In this document: piece by piece, positions 42,972 through 53,477 of the stretch
Layout of the letters: each line of letters starts with the position of its first letter
Numbering within the stretch: the first letter of the stretch is position 1
Notes under the pieces: model-generated
The model's database searches: none
What the model saw: only the letters and a program-made list of their open reading frames with translations
Told to the model about the DNA's origin: nothing
Program-made: the position numbers and the translations under genes
Assembly: GCA_017307755.1 (NCBI GenBank)
Contig: JAFKGQ010000005.1
Span: forward strand, 644,741 to 708,740
Direction of reading: 5' to 3'
Length of the DNA stretch: 64,000 bases
From: Chitinophagaceae bacterium
GTDB lineage: Bacteria > Bacteroidota > Bacteroidia > Chitinophagales > Chitinophagaceae

Positions 42972-45053
42972 ATGTCAAAACATAATAGAGCAAATAAATT
43001 ATTCGAGCCGGCCCTGGTGCGGGAAGCCATCCGGCAGTCGTTTGTCAAGCTGAACCCTCGCATCCTTTTCCGTAATCCCGTTATGTTTACGGTGGAAGTA
43101 GGTACGGCGGTCATGCTGGCTGTCTGTGTCTGGATACTGGCGGGAGAAAAATCACAAGGGAGCTTTGTATATAATCTCCTGATCTTCCTCATCCTGTTCG
43201 TCACGTTGCTTTTCGCCAACTTTGCGGAGGCCATTGCCGAGGCGAGGGGCAAGGCGCAGGCGGACAGTCTGCGCAAGACCCGGGAAGACACGCCTGCCAA
43301 AAAGATTTTCCCCGTGGGTGAGATCTATGTAGGCGAGATAAAGGTCATTCCTTCTTCGCAGCTGAAGAAAGGGGATGTCTTTATCTGTGAGGCCGGCGAT
43401 ACCATCCCCATGGATGGCGAGATCATCGAAGGGTTAGCAACGATAGACGAAAGTGCTATCACAGGCGAAAGCGCCCCTGTGATCCGCGAGGCCGGCGGTG
43501 ATAAGTCCAGCGTTACAGGCGGTACAAAGGTGCTGAGCGATAAGATAAAAGTACGGGTGACCACCGAGCCGGGTGAAAGCTTTTTGGATAAGATGATCGC
43601 CCTGGTGGAAGGCGCTTCCAGGCAGAAGACACCGAATGAGATCGCTCTTACCATCCTGCTGGCGGGTTTTACCATTATCTTTATTATCGTATGCGTCACG
43701 CTGAAGCCGTTTGGCGACTATGCCAGTACGCCTATTACCATTGCGGCTTTTATCTCTTTATTCGTGTGTCTGATACCTACTACCATCGGTGGTCTGTTGA
43801 GCGCCATCGGGATTGCGGGGATGGACAGGGCCCTGAGGGCCAATGTGATCACCAAGAGCGGTAAGGCGGTGGAGACGGCGGGTGACCTCGACACGTTGTT
43901 GCTGGACAAGACGGGCACCATCACCATCGGTAACCGTAAGGCCACGCATTTCTGGCCTGCTCCCGGTGTGGATGAGAAGGCTTTTATAGAAGCTTGTGTA
44001 TTGGCTTCCCTGGCCGATGAAACACCTGAGGGGAAGTCCATCATCGAACTGGCAGGGCTGAACACACAAGTCTATCAGACCAGAAGCGCCCGGTTTGTTG
44101 CCTTTACCGCCGAGACACGTTGCAGCGGAGTCGATCTTAACGATAGTGAGGAAAGCAAGGATGGGGGGCGGCAGCAAGGGGTATATATCCGTAAAGGGGC
44201 TTTTGACGCTATCAGGAGTCTTGTATCAAGGGCTGGTAATAACTTTCCTGAGGCTACGGAACTGAAGGTAAAGGAGATCGCATCCAATGGCGGTACGCCG
44301 TTGGCTGTGAGTCAGAATGGAAAAGCATTGGGTGTCATAGAGCTGCAGGATATCATCAAACCCGGTATACAGGAGCGTTTCGAGCGTCTGCGTAAGATGG
44401 GTGTAAAGACCGTGATGGTTACGGGTGATAACCCCCTCACGGCAAAGTATATTGCTGAAAAAGCCGGTGTGGATGATTTTATCGCGGAGGCCAAGCCGGA
44501 AGATAAAATGAATTATATAAGGAAAGAGCAGCAAGGCGGCAAACTGGTGGCTATGATGGGGGACGGTACCAATGATGCGCCGGCGCTGGCGCAGGCTGAT
44601 GTAGGTGTGGCCATGAACAGCGGTACACAGGCAGCCAAAGAGGCCGGCAATATGGTGGACCTGGACAATGACCCAACGAAACTGATAGAGATCGTGGAGA
44701 TAGGTAAGCAATTGCTGATGACGCGTGGTACGCTGACCACTTTTTCCATTGCCAATGACGTGGCAAAATATTTTGCTATCGTGCCGGCTCTTTTTATTGC
44801 GTCCATTCCCGGACTCCAGGCGCTGAACATCATGCGTCTGCATAGCCCGGAAAGCGCTATTCTTTCGGCTGTCATCTTTAATGCCATCATCATCCCGCTG
44901 TTGATACCCCTGGCCTTGCGTGGCATCGCCTACAAGCCTATCGGCGCCAGCGCCCTGTTGCGCCGGAACCTGCTGATCTATGGCTTTGGCGGGGTAGTAG
45001 TGCCCTTTATAGGAATAAAATTGATTGATCTGATCGCATCTATCTGGTTTTAA
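42972..45053 (+). CDS. kdpB: KdpB, P-type ATPase subunit
   Basis: This 693-residue ATPase has TGES near the actuator loop (ITGESAPVI), the phosphorylation motif DKTGT ([12 protein letters not shown]), the nucleotide domain and the hinge [21 protein letters not shown]. Membrane helices are in normal number. It energises K+ uptake in KdpFABC. Confidence 0.97.
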   Translation: MSKHNRANKLFEPALVREAIRQSFVKLNPRILFRNPVMFTVEVGTAVMLAVCVWILAGEKSQGSFVYNLLIFLILFVTLLFANFAEAIAEARGKAQADSLRKTREDTPAKKIFPVGEIYVGEIKVIPSSQLKKGDVFICEAGDTIPMDGEIIEGLATIDESAITGESAPVIREAGGDKSSVTGGTKVLSDKIKVRVTTEPGESFLDKMIALVEGASRQKTPNEIALTILLAGFTIIFIIVCVTLKPFGDYASTPITIAAFISLFVCLIPTTIGGLLSAIGIAGMDRALRANVITKSGKAVETAGDLDTLLLDKTGTITIGNRKATHFWPAPGVDEKAFIEACVLASLADETPEGKSIIELAGLNTQVYQTRSARFVAFTAETRCSGVDLNDSEESKDGGRQQGVYIRKGAFDAIRSLVSRAGNNFPEATELKVKEIASNGGTPLAVSQNGKALGVIELQDIIKPGIQERFERLRKMGVKTVMVTGDNPLTAKYIAEKAGVDDFIAEAKPEDKMNYIRKEQQGGKLVAMMGDGTNDAPALAQADVGVAMNSGTQAAKEAGNMVDLDNDPTKLIEIVEIGKQLLMTRGTLTTFSIANDVAKYFAIVPALFIASIPGLQALNIMRLHSPESAILSAVIFNAIIIPLLIPLALRGIAYKPIGASALLRRNLLIYGFGGVVVPFIGIKLIDLIASIWF

Positions 45054-45116
45054 AAAAGTGAAATTATGACACGAGCTTGCGACTGCATAACACCATTTAA
45101 AAGACATTAATTCGTT

Positions 45117-45680
45117 ATGAAACAACATATTTTACCCGCCCTGAAGCTCACTGCCGTCTGCATTGTCTTCTTCTGCGGCGTTTATAGTTTGATCGTTTTG
45201 GGTATAGCTCAGGCGGCTCCGGCCCATGGTCTGGGAGAGACGGTGTCCGTCAACGGGAAGGTGGTAGGTTTTGCTCTTGAAGGGCAAAGCTTTACCCAGG
45301 ATAAATATTTTTGGGGCCGTCCTTCGGCCGTTGGATATAATGCTGCGGGCAGCGCCGGCAGCAATAAAGGTCCTACCAACCCGGATTATTTGAAGGATGT
45401 GCAGTCAAAGGTCGATACTTTCCTGGCTCATAACCCCGGGATAAAAAAGGAAGATATTCCTTCGGAATTAGTAACTTACTCCGGCGGTGGTTTGGATCCC
45501 GATATCTCTCCGGCCGGTGCGGCTGTACAGGTGAAAAGGGTCGCTGCTGTCAGGGGTCTACCGGAAGAGAAGGTACGCCAGCTGGTGGAGCAGCATACGG
45601 AAGGACCGCTGATGGGATTGTTCGGACCTTCAAAAATAAATGTACTCAAATTGAATATCGCGTTGGATAATTTGCATTAA
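45117..45680 (+). CDS. kdpC: KdpC, assembly/affinity subunit
   Basis: This 187-residue protein has one N-terminal membrane helix (ALKLTAVCIVFFCGVYSLIVLG) and the KdpC motifs GKVVGFALEGQSF, YFWGRPSAVGYNAAGSAGSN and YSGGGLDPDISPAGAAVQV. Its stop overlaps the next ATG (TAATG), showing coupling to the kdpD-like gene. Confidence 0.95.
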   Translation: MKQHILPALKLTAVCIVFFCGVYSLIVLGIAQAAPAHGLGETVSVNGKVVGFALEGQSFTQDKYFWGRPSAVGYNAAGSAGSNKGPTNPDYLKDVQSKVDTFLAHNPGIKKEDIPSELVTYSGGGLDPDISPAGAAVQVKRVAAVRGLPEEKVRQLVEQHTEGPLMGLFGPSKINVLKLNIALDNLH

Positions 45681-46825
45681 TGGCCACAGGTGAAACCATA
45701 ACGAATAACAAAGACCCTAATGTACAGCATTTCCTGGAGCTGATCAGGAAGTCACGACGGGGCAAGTTCAAGATTTACATTGGTATGAGCGCCGGGGTGG
45801 GCAAGACCTACCGGATGTTGCAGGAGGCGCAGTCCCTGCTTCGTAATGGCGTGGATGTGAAGATAGGGTATATCGAGACGCATGGACGTAAGGAAACGGT
45901 TGACTTGCTGGAGGGGCTGCCTATTTTGCCGAGGAGGAAACTGTTCTATAAAGGGAAAGAGCTGGATGAGCTGGACGTACAGGCTGTGATCAATCTGCAT
46001 CCGGAAGTGGTCATTGTCGATGAGCTGGCCCATACGAATATCGAAGGCAGTAAGAACGAGAAGCGCTGGCAGGACGTCATGGATATATTGGATGCAGGCA
46101 TCAACGTCATCAGCGCCGTGAATATACAGCATATCGAGAGCCTCAATGAGGAAGTAAAGAATATCACGGGTGTGGAAGTGGCCGAAAGGATCCCGGACAG
46201 TGTGCTAAAGGAAGCTGATGAAGTGGTGAACATCGACCTGACGGCGGATGAGCTGGTCACCCGGCTGAAGGAAGGGAAGATCTATGCGCAGGACAAGATC
46301 GCCATTGCCCTGAAGAATTTTTTTCAGCCGGACAAGATCTTACAGTTGCGGGAACTGGCTTTGAAAGAAGTAGCTTCCCAGGTAGAACGGAAGATAGAAT
46401 CTGAGTTGCCGAGAGGAGCTCACCTGCGGCCCGAGCGTTTTCTCGCCTGTATCAGCAGCAATCACGAGACGGCTAAAAAAGTCATCCGCAAGACGGCCAG
46501 GCTGGCCACCTATTATCATTCCAAATGGATCGTACTATATGTACAAACGCCAAAGGAGGATGGGGATAAGATTGGTCTGGCGGCGCAGCGTCACCTGATC
46601 AATAATTTCAAGCTGGCGACGGAACTGGGAGCCGAGGTCATTAAAGTAAAACAAAGTAATATTGCCAAGGGGATCATGGAAACGGCGGAGCAACACTCCA
46701 TCACTACCATTTGCATCGGTAAGCCGCACCTCAGCCTGTACAATGTCATCGTGAGCACGGCCGTATTCAATCAGCTGTTGACCAAGCTGGCGGCGTCGGA
46801 TATCGATGTGGTAATACTTTCCTAA
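45680..46825 (+). CDS. KdpD-like sensor half (KdpD domain + USP domain, no kinase)
   Basis: This 381-residue protein has the cytosolic KdpD N-terminal domain (residues about 25-235: KIYIGMSAGVGKTYRMLQEAQ, then VDELAHTN, IQHIESLN) with its Walker A GVGKT. A universal-stress-protein domain follows (about 245-380: FLACISSNHETAKKVIRKTARLA). It has no membrane segment and no histidine kinase. In E. coli these are the first half of one 894-residue KdpD. Here the kinase half is a separate gene starting 1 bp after the stop codon. Confidence 0.92.
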   Translation: MATGETITNNKDPNVQHFLELIRKSRRGKFKIYIGMSAGVGKTYRMLQEAQSLLRNGVDVKIGYIETHGRKETVDLLEGLPILPRRKLFYKGKELDELDVQAVINLHPEVVIVDELAHTNIEGSKNEKRWQDVMDILDAGINVISAVNIQHIESLNEEVKNITGVEVAERIPDSVLKEADEVVNIDLTADELVTRLKEGKIYAQDKIAIALKNFFQPDKILQLRELALKEVASQVERKIESELPRGAHLRPERFLACISSNHETAKKVIRKTARLATYYHSKWIVLYVQTPKEDGDKIGLAAQRHLINNFKLATELGAEVIKVKQSNIAKGIMETAEQHSITTICIGKPHLSLYNVIVSTAVFNQLLTKLAASDIDVVILS

Positions 46826-46826
46826 T

Positions 46827-48524
46827 ATGAGCATACGATTAAAAACCAAATTATCCCTGGGGTTGATCTTCCTTTTTGTCGTCATCGTGTTGTTTGGCGT
46901 CCTGGGGCTTTTTTATATCAACCGGCTGAACAATGACGGCCGTCAGGTGCTGAGGAACAACTATGAGTCGCTGATCTATTGCAACAGGATGTTGAGCGCC
47001 CTGGAAAATATCCATACGGAAAAGGATGCGCTGCAAATCTTTCACGACAACCTGAAAAAGCAGCAAAACAATATTACCGAGATAGGGGAGAAAGAGGCGA
47101 CGGATGAGCTGACGAAGAACTTTGATGAGCTGCTGGCCAGCCCGTCCGATACCTCCAATTATATCGACATCCGCCGGAGCATCTACCGCATACAGGAGGT
47201 GAACGAAATGGCTATACAGCGAAAAAATGACACGGCGCAGCACACGGCCGAGAATGCCACCGGGACACTGACCTGGATATTTACCATCCTCACTCTGGTG
47301 GCCCTCACTTTTATCTTTAACCTTCCGGGAGTGATATCCGACCCTATCCGCAGTTTGTCCGAGGGTATCCGGGAGATCGCCAATAAGAATTATAACAAGC
47401 GGATATATCTTAAGCAGGATGATGAGTTCGGGGACCTGGCCAATGCTTTCAACATCATGGCAGGCAAGCTGGATGAGTATGAGAACAGCAACCTGGCGAG
47501 AATAAAGTTCGAGAAAAGCCGTATCGAAACCATTATCAACCAGATGCGGGACGGTATCATCGGGTTGGATGAGAAAGGGCATGTCTTGTTCCTGAATGCC
47601 GTGGCGGAGAGGCTGCTGGGGTTGAAAGAGGCGGATATCATAGGGAGATATGCTCCTGATATCGCGGTGACCAACGATCTGATGCGGACCCTCCTGCAAA
47701 AAGATGCACCCAAAAAAGAGTTGAAGATCTATTGTGACAACAAGGAAAGCTATTTCAGTAAGGATATCCTTGACGTTACAAATAACGAAGCCGTCGTCGG
47801 ACAAGTGATTGTCCTGCGTAATATCACGCCTTTCCATGAACTGAACGAAGCGAAGACAAATTTCATCGCCACTGTGTCCCATGAATTAAAGACACCCCTT
47901 TCTTCCATCAAGATGAGCGCCCGGCTGTTGACCGACGAGCGGGTGGGGCAGCTGAACGGGGAACAAAAGGAACTGATACGCAGCATCACCGACGATGCCG
48001 ACAGGCTGCTAAAGATCACCGGCGAGCTGCTGAACATGTCGCAGGTGGAGACGGGTAAGATACAGCTGAAGCTGCAGGCCGCCGACCCTGTCGCCATCGT
48101 CAATCAGGCTATCCAGGCCGTCCAGTTTCAGGCGCAGCAAAAACACGTGCACATCAATACGACCATTGCGCAGGGGCTGCCCATGATACAGGCCGACGTA
48201 GAGAAGACCTCCTGGGTACTGATCAACTTCCTGACTAACGCTATCAAGTATTCGCCAGAGGAGTCCGGTGTCGAGGTGACTGCTTTTAAGAAGAATGACA
48301 AGGTGGAGTTCCTGGTAAAGGACCATGGCAACGGCATCGAAGAGAAATACCTCCCCAGAATATTCGACAGATATTTTAAAGTGCCCGGCTCTCACGATCA
48401 CAACGGTACAGGACTGGGGCTGTCCATCTCCAAGGAATTTATCGAGGCACAGGGGGGGAGTATTTGGGTCGACAGCCGTCTGGGTGAAGGCAGTCAGTTT
48501 GGATTTGCTTTTACCACTGCATAG
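46827..48524 (+). CDS. Sensor histidine kinase (HAMP-PAS-HisKA-HATPase) of the kdp locus
   Basis: This 565-residue kinase has membrane helices at about residues 10-30 and 148-170, a periplasmic segment between them, HAMP, a PAS domain (IETIINQMRDGIIGLDEKG...), a HisKA helix with H352 (VSHELKTPLSSIK) and an HATPase domain (GTGLGLSISKEF). It replaces the KdpD kinase half and should phosphorylate the sigma-54-type regulator at 39.5 kb. The membrane part is not the four-helix DUF4118 of KdpD, so the stimulus may differ. Confidence 0.9.
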   Translation: MSIRLKTKLSLGLIFLFVVIVLFGVLGLFYINRLNNDGRQVLRNNYESLIYCNRMLSALENIHTEKDALQIFHDNLKKQQNNITEIGEKEATDELTKNFDELLASPSDTSNYIDIRRSIYRIQEVNEMAIQRKNDTAQHTAENATGTLTWIFTILTLVALTFIFNLPGVISDPIRSLSEGIREIANKNYNKRIYLKQDDEFGDLANAFNIMAGKLDEYENSNLARIKFEKSRIETIINQMRDGIIGLDEKGHVLFLNAVAERLLGLKEADIIGRYAPDIAVTNDLMRTLLQKDAPKKELKIYCDNKESYFSKDILDVTNNEAVVGQVIVLRNITPFHELNEAKTNFIATVSHELKTPLSSIKMSARLLTDERVGQLNGEQKELIRSITDDADRLLKITGELLNMSQVETGKIQLKLQAADPVAIVNQAIQAVQFQAQQKHVHINTTIAQGLPMIQADVEKTSWVLINFLTNAIKYSPEESGVEVTAFKKNDKVEFLVKDHGNGIEEKYLPRIFDRYFKVPGSHDHNGTGLGLSISKEFIEAQGGSIWVDSRLGEGSQFGFAFTTA

Positions 48525-48784
48525 ATGGTGTCCCCGGGCGTGATAAGCGTCAAAAAAACAGATAAAACCCTGCTTTTTGGCGGCAGGGAAGGGAGGGAAA
48601 AGACGCTAAAAATTTTCCGGGAAAAATTTACGAAGTTAACTACATCATTAATAAGTGTTTATACCTATGTTTTTGGATATTTTGGTAAAAATGACCGCAG
48701 AAGATTTTTGTCTGTGAACAGGAAAAGTACTACCTTTCTGTTCTAATAGGATAAGGTTTAATGGTTATGGTATTTGATTAGTGC

Positions 48785-48811
48785 ATCCCCCGCTAACACG
48801 GGGGATTTTTC
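48785..48811 (+). terminator. Rho-independent terminator after the kdp locus
   Basis: ATCCCCCG-CTAACA-CGGGGGAT forms an 8-bp GC-rich stem, followed by TTTT. It ends the operon in the 420-bp gap before the next gene. The rest of the gap, 48,525-48,784 and 48,812-48,944, shows no gene. Confidence 0.75.
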
Positions 48812-48944
48812 ATGTCTTCCTTTGCCCTGAAGGGCTATTTTTTCGCTGATTTTTATAATTCAGGTTAAAAACTTAAATTTATAGTCTTCCCCCCGGCATC
48901 CTGATTAGCGGCAACTTTTTGGATAATTTCCAAATGAACGCCTG

Positions 48945-50786
48945 ATGCAAAAAACGAATAACAGTCTTAGTATCCTGACTGTAGAAGATAATCCGAGCGA
49001 TCTTTTCCTGGTGGAGCGTATGCTACGGTCATCACGTCTTGACATTGGCAAGCTGTATTCCACGGATAGGATCAAACGAGCCTGTGAAATATTGCAATCC
49101 GAAGAGATCAACCTGGTGCTGTTGGATCTCACTCTTCCGGACAGTTTTGGCATCAATTCTTTTATCCATCTCAAGTCTGCCGTACAGAAGATACCTGTGA
49201 TCATCCTTACAGGGCTTGCCGACACGTCCCTGGCGGTGGAAGCCATCAAGGAGGGTGCGCAGGATTACCTGGTGAAAGGTGAGTTTAGCGAAAGCCTGCT
49301 GGTTAAGTCCATTCAATACAGCCTGGAGCGTAAGCGGACGTTGGAAAATTTACGTGAGAGCAATGAGCGGTTCAACACCGTGGTGAAAGCCACCAATGAC
49401 GCCATCTGGGACTGGGACCTCAATACAAATGAGGTGTTGCTGGTAGGTGACGCTTATAAGCAGCTGTTCGGGTATGATATTGCGGGCGCCATCACTCCCC
49501 AGGATTTCTGGGAAAGCATTCTGCATCCCGAGGACAAATCGAGGGTCATCGATAAATTGAAAGGTATTATACTGGAAGCAAGGCAGACGAAGTGGGAGGA
49601 TGAATACAGACTGAAAAAAAGTAATGGAGAATATGCATATGTGCATGACCGTGGGTACATCATTTACTCCTCCGACCACCGCCCCCAGCGTGTCATCGGG
49701 GCTATACAGGATATTACGGCGCGCAAACGATCTGAAGAGATCATCCGGACATCCGAGGAGAAGTATAAGAAGATTTTCTACAAAAATCCTTATCCCACCT
49801 GGATATACGACCTGGACACACTCCATATCATGGAGGTCAACGACGCTGCCCTGGAAAAGTATGGATTCGATAAGAACGAGTTCATGCAGTTGACTATGCG
49901 TGATCTGCACCCGCCCGGCGAGGCGGAAGAGTTCCTGGAGGACATGGAGAGTCTGGCTAATATGCAGCCGGTGGAACGACGGTTGTGGCATCACAGCAAT
50001 AAGTCCGGGGAAATGATGATCGTCGAGATCACTTCCCACCTGATCGATTATTTTGGGAGGGTGTCTGTGCAGGTCATCATCAATGACGTGACGGAAAGGG
50101 TGCGGCTGGAAAAGGAGTTGGCGCTCCAGCAGAAGCTCAAGCAGCAGCAGATCACCGAAGTGGTCCTTGGGGCGCAGGAGCGGGAGCGCTTCGAACTGGG
50201 CCAGGAGCTGCATGACAATATCAACCAGATACTGGCGACTTCCAAACTCTATCTTGACGTAGCTATCGAGGAGACGGAGCCTCGGATAGAGCTGCTGGCC
50301 AAAAGCCGGAAGAATATCTCTATGGCCATCGAAGAGATACGCAAGTTGTCCAAAGAGCTGATCACGCCTACTCTGAATGATCTGGGTTTGATCCAATCCA
50401 TCAAGGAGCTGATAAGGAGTATCCTTACCGTGAAGAAAATGAAGATCCGGCTGAATATTTCCGGGCTGGATGAGAGTACGCTTTTGCCGGAACAAAAGAT
50501 CAACGTCTATCGTATTATACAGGAACAGCTAAACAATATCCTGAAGCATGCCCAGGCTTCCACCGTCATTATCGAGCTGAATAAGGAAAATGAGCAGATA
50601 TCGCTGCTGGTAAAGGATGACGGCAAGGGTTTTGACCCCAGGGTCAGGAGGAATGGCGTAGGTATCTCCAACATCATCAGCAGGGCTGAGCTCTACAATG
50701 GCAAAGTCGAGATCGACTCGGCACCTGGAAAGGGCTGCCGGCTGGAAGTCATTTTAAATTCAAAGGCTTTGCCTGAGCAGGCCTGA
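48945..50786 (+). CDS. Receiver-PAS-PAS-HisKA_3 histidine kinase
   Basis: This 613-residue soluble kinase has an N-terminal receiver (residues 8-125, D61 in LVLLDLTLPD), PAS/PAC at about 135-255 (VWDWDLNTNEVLLVGD as a PAS-like start), a second PAS at 265-380, a HisKA_3 helix with H423 (ELGQELHDNINQI) and a GHKL ATPase (VKDDGKGFD, VGISNIISRAELYNGKV). The receiver-first order suggests that it receives a phosphate and changes its own activity. No response regulator is adjacent. No membrane segment is seen. Confidence 0.9.
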   Translation: MQKTNNSLSILTVEDNPSDLFLVERMLRSSRLDIGKLYSTDRIKRACEILQSEEINLVLLDLTLPDSFGINSFIHLKSAVQKIPVIILTGLADTSLAVEAIKEGAQDYLVKGEFSESLLVKSIQYSLERKRTLENLRESNERFNTVVKATNDAIWDWDLNTNEVLLVGDAYKQLFGYDIAGAITPQDFWESILHPEDKSRVIDKLKGIILEARQTKWEDEYRLKKSNGEYAYVHDRGYIIYSSDHRPQRVIGAIQDITARKRSEEIIRTSEEKYKKIFYKNPYPTWIYDLDTLHIMEVNDAALEKYGFDKNEFMQLTMRDLHPPGEAEEFLEDMESLANMQPVERRLWHHSNKSGEMMIVEITSHLIDYFGRVSVQVIINDVTERVRLEKELALQQKLKQQQITEVVLGAQERERFELGQELHDNINQILATSKLYLDVAIEETEPRIELLAKSRKNISMAIEEIRKLSKELITPTLNDLGLIQSIKELIRSILTVKKMKIRLNISGLDESTLLPEQKINVYRIIQEQLNNILKHAQASTVIIELNKENEQISLLVKDDGKGFDPRVRRNGVGISNIISRAELYNGKVEIDSAPGKGCRLEVILNSKALPEQA

Positions 50787-50792
50787 TACGCC

Positions 50793-51008
50793 TTACAACA
50801 GGCTGTTATCAGTGCCCCGATGCCGGATGCAAAAGGGGTGCTGTTTTGCCAGTGTGTTCAAACGCCGGATCGTCTCCTCGTCGGGAGGCGTCAGTAATAT
50901 TTCATCCTGCAGCATTTTGGCTTGGGGATGACGTACAATCTTGGCGGTTGGCAAGGCGGTCAGTGGAGTAGAGCTGACGGAACTAACTGGAAGTGTACTC
51001 GGCTTCAT
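50793..51008 (-). CDS. Doubtful 71-residue ORF in the gap before the GH89 gene
   Basis: The frame reads from ATG 51,008 to the stop at 50,793. The second half (MLQDEILLTPPDEETIRRL, then AKQHPFCIRHRG) looks more protein-like than the first. No family is recognised. The rest of the gap 50,787-51,238 shows no gene. Confidence 0.25.
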   Translation of the reverse strand: MKPSTLPVSSVSSTPLTALPTAKIVRHPQAKMLQDEILLTPPDEETIRRLNTLAKQHPFCIRHRGTDNSLL

Positions 51009-51238
51009 CTGATAGAGGTGTTAAAGATTGATAATTGGATGCAACACTCATCTTTCTTATGCAAGCTGTTTTCGTCAGGGACAGAACGGAATGGGCACAA
51101 AGATCACAGGTACAAAGCTACAAAATGGACCCAATCGAACCATCATTTTTCCACAATTTTTTTTCTGCAATCGGATGATTTGTAGATACGTGCGTAAGAT
51201 ATACACAATTAAAACGGTTTAGCGTGGATGGGACGGGA

Positions 51239-53464
51239 TCATTTCGGATGATATAATGCTTTTCCCATTGCCGACCGGTATTTTTTGTACAGCTGCTGGG
51301 CTACGGAGACTGTCTTTCCCGAAGGGTTTACGGGAAAATCTTTCCGGGCATTCACCCATTCCCATTCCCACTTGCTGATGTTCCTGTCAAATTCTTCTTG
51401 TTCAGGCGGTGTGGTGGTAAGCGATGTTTGCAGTCCCCGGAAGAACTGTTCCCATCTTGGTTTGTAAAAGTCTGTCAATAGTCCGCTCCATTGGCGGCAG
51501 GAGTATTCATGCAGCGGGCTGTTAGCGTCTCCCCATAGGGTGATCAGGTCGCGGGCATTTCTTTCGTAGAGGTCTTTTTCTGCCGGCGTAGTGCCCCAGC
51601 GTCGTGCGTCTGCGATCCAGGGGCCCAGGAGAAAATCTTTTCTGGTGGCCAGCAGTCTGTCCATATCGTCTATCAATTCGAGGAAGCGGCCGGTGTATTC
51701 GGCAAGACCGGTGCTGTTCTTTTCCCGGTATGCCTGTATCCATTTTTCCTGGAGTGGCCGTGCATAGTTGGCCAGCGTCTGCCGGGTTATGTCGGTCAGG
51801 TCATATTGAAAGCCGTCGCTGTTATGGCAGGCGGGTATGGCCTCTATAAAGAGGTCCCAGGCCGGCAGGAGGTCGGCGGGATCATAGTTTAGTTTGGTAC
51901 GTGTCCATGCGGTGGAGGCTGATGTCGTTGGTCTGCCTGTAATAATGGATTCTGCGCCGTCCCTTATCTCCTTCCCGTTGTATACGGTGGTCCGTAGTCG
52001 TTGCCAGGCTGCGATCGCCGACTTGTCAGCATGCCCGTACCGGGAGGTAACATAAGACGCGAGCCATTTGTCGAGGTCAATGACAGAGTCGCGCCATACG
52101 TGTGCTGTCATCAGTTCATACAGGACAGGGTTTTGTTCGATGCCTTCCATGGTAAGTCCGATACCTTGCATCCGGCCCGATGCCGTATCGTGCAGGGCTG
52201 CTGCCGGAGAGGAAGCAACCCCGTCCATGCGGCCGAACATACTTATGTTGCCGCCGAAATTATGCAGCATGTTCCAGACCCACGGCTTTCCATAGAATGC
52301 GGCGGTCCGCCGCCAGACGGGCTCGATCTCGGCCGCCAGGTCCAGCAGCAGCATATGCCGGGTAGGTACTGCATCCAGCAGGGCTTTGATCTGCGGGGCC
52401 TTCCAGAATTTCCGGTCGCTGTAGAACAGCCATCCCTGCATGACCCAGATGGCGGCGGTGTCGGCTGACCGCATGCCTTCATACAGCCGCCGGCTCAGAC
52501 CGGCGAGAAAAGCGGTGTCATCAGAGGGAGGTTCGTTCTCATTAAATGTATCGGAAGAGTAGAGGTGATCGGTCCCGAAGGTACGGGTCTGTGCGGCTAA
52601 GAATTTCTTGCCGATGTCTGCAAACAAGGAGTCTTCCGGGTCCAGGATATATGTGTCTGCAAACCCATTCTTCCAATTGGTGCGTTTGACCCTGGCAGAG
52701 GGAAAATGTTTTATAAAGGCTGCGGGTACATGACCAGAGAAGGCCGGCAGTACCGGCCGCATCCCCAACGCCCGCTCACGCTGCAATATTTTTTGCTGCA
52801 ACTCCGCATGATTTCTGATCCAACTGAGGGGGAGGGGCCCTCCCCAGCCGTCCAGGTTGCCCATCCAGGACCAGGCGAAATAAGCAGGACCGCTGAAAAA
52901 ATCCTGTAGCTCCTCATCGGTGAACCCCATGTCCTTATACACCGTATACCAGGTGTATTCCTCACCCGTGATGGCCAGGGGGGTGTTGATGCCATGCAGG
53001 GCCATCCAATCTATTTCCTTTTCCCAGCGGGGCCAGTCCCACCAGCTCATGCTGTAATTGAAAGTACAGTAGTTAAGGTAATAACGATAGTTGTAGGGCG
53101 TGCCCTTTTGCACTTTTACGGGTACTTCCGGTAACCGCTGATCCGGGAAAAAATCCAGGCGGGTGCCATTCCAGGTGATCTGGAAATGGCAATACTCGTT
53201 TAAATAGTAGTAGAGGGCGGAAGCAAGGGCCACGCCGTTGTTGCCTCTCAGGACGATCTTTCTCCGAGGGCCCTGTTCTATCTCGAATGTATCCCTCCCA
53301 TGAGGAGAAGGCAGGGGTTCCAGTATAAAGTCTCCCGCCTGCCCGGCCGGCAAGGTACGGCGGATCAGGCTGTCGGCTGACCGGATGAAGCCGGGTTGGG
53401 CGCTGCAAGTGAGGGCGGCCGTTAGTCCCGCTATCAGTAAAAGGAGGGATTTTTTTAATAACAT
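51239..53464 (-). CDS. Alpha-N-acetylglucosaminidase, GH89 family
   Basis: This 741-residue secreted enzyme has a signal peptide (LLKKSLLLLIAGLTAALTCSAQ). The NAGLU N-terminal domain follows, then a TIM barrel with WWDWPRWEKEIDWMALHGINTPLA and YSSDTFNENEPPSDD, which carries one catalytic Glu. GLTMEGIEQNPVLYELM carries the second. A C-terminal helical domain follows. It removes alpha-linked GlcNAc from glycans. It lies 13 bp after the GH2-like gene and is the second gene of the minus-strand operon of the locus. Confidence 0.9.
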   Translation of the reverse strand: MLLKKSLLLLIAGLTAALTCSAQPGFIRSADSLIRRTLPAGQAGDFILEPLPSPHGRDTFEIEQGPRRKIVLRGNNGVALASALYYYLNEYCHFQITWNGTRLDFFPDQRLPEVPVKVQKGTPYNYRYYLNYCTFNYSMSWWDWPRWEKEIDWMALHGINTPLAITGEEYTWYTVYKDMGFTDEELQDFFSGPAYFAWSWMGNLDGWGGPLPLSWIRNHAELQQKILQRERALGMRPVLPAFSGHVPAAFIKHFPSARVKRTNWKNGFADTYILDPEDSLFADIGKKFLAAQTRTFGTDHLYSSDTFNENEPPSDDTAFLAGLSRRLYEGMRSADTAAIWVMQGWLFYSDRKFWKAPQIKALLDAVPTRHMLLLDLAAEIEPVWRRTAAFYGKPWVWNMLHNFGGNISMFGRMDGVASSPAAALHDTASGRMQGIGLTMEGIEQNPVLYELMTAHVWRDSVIDLDKWLASYVTSRYGHADKSAIAAWQRLRTTVYNGKEIRDGAESIITGRPTTSASTAWTRTKLNYDPADLLPAWDLFIEAIPACHNSDGFQYDLTDITRQTLANYARPLQEKWIQAYREKNSTGLAEYTGRFLELIDDMDRLLATRKDFLLGPWIADARRWGTTPAEKDLYERNARDLITLWGDANSPLHEYSCRQWSGLLTDFYKPRWEQFFRGLQTSLTTTPPEQEEFDRNISKWEWEWVNARKDFPVNPSGKTVSVAQQLYKKYRSAMGKALYHPK

Positions 53465-53477
53465 GCCCGAAGTTACA

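Noticed and set aside
43718..45128. Long minus-strand frames inside kdpB and other large genes
   Set aside because: Antisense shadows of well-supported genes in high-GC stretches.
48525..48746. 73-residue open frame after the kdp kinase
   Set aside because: Low-quality composition, directly before the terminator, no family.
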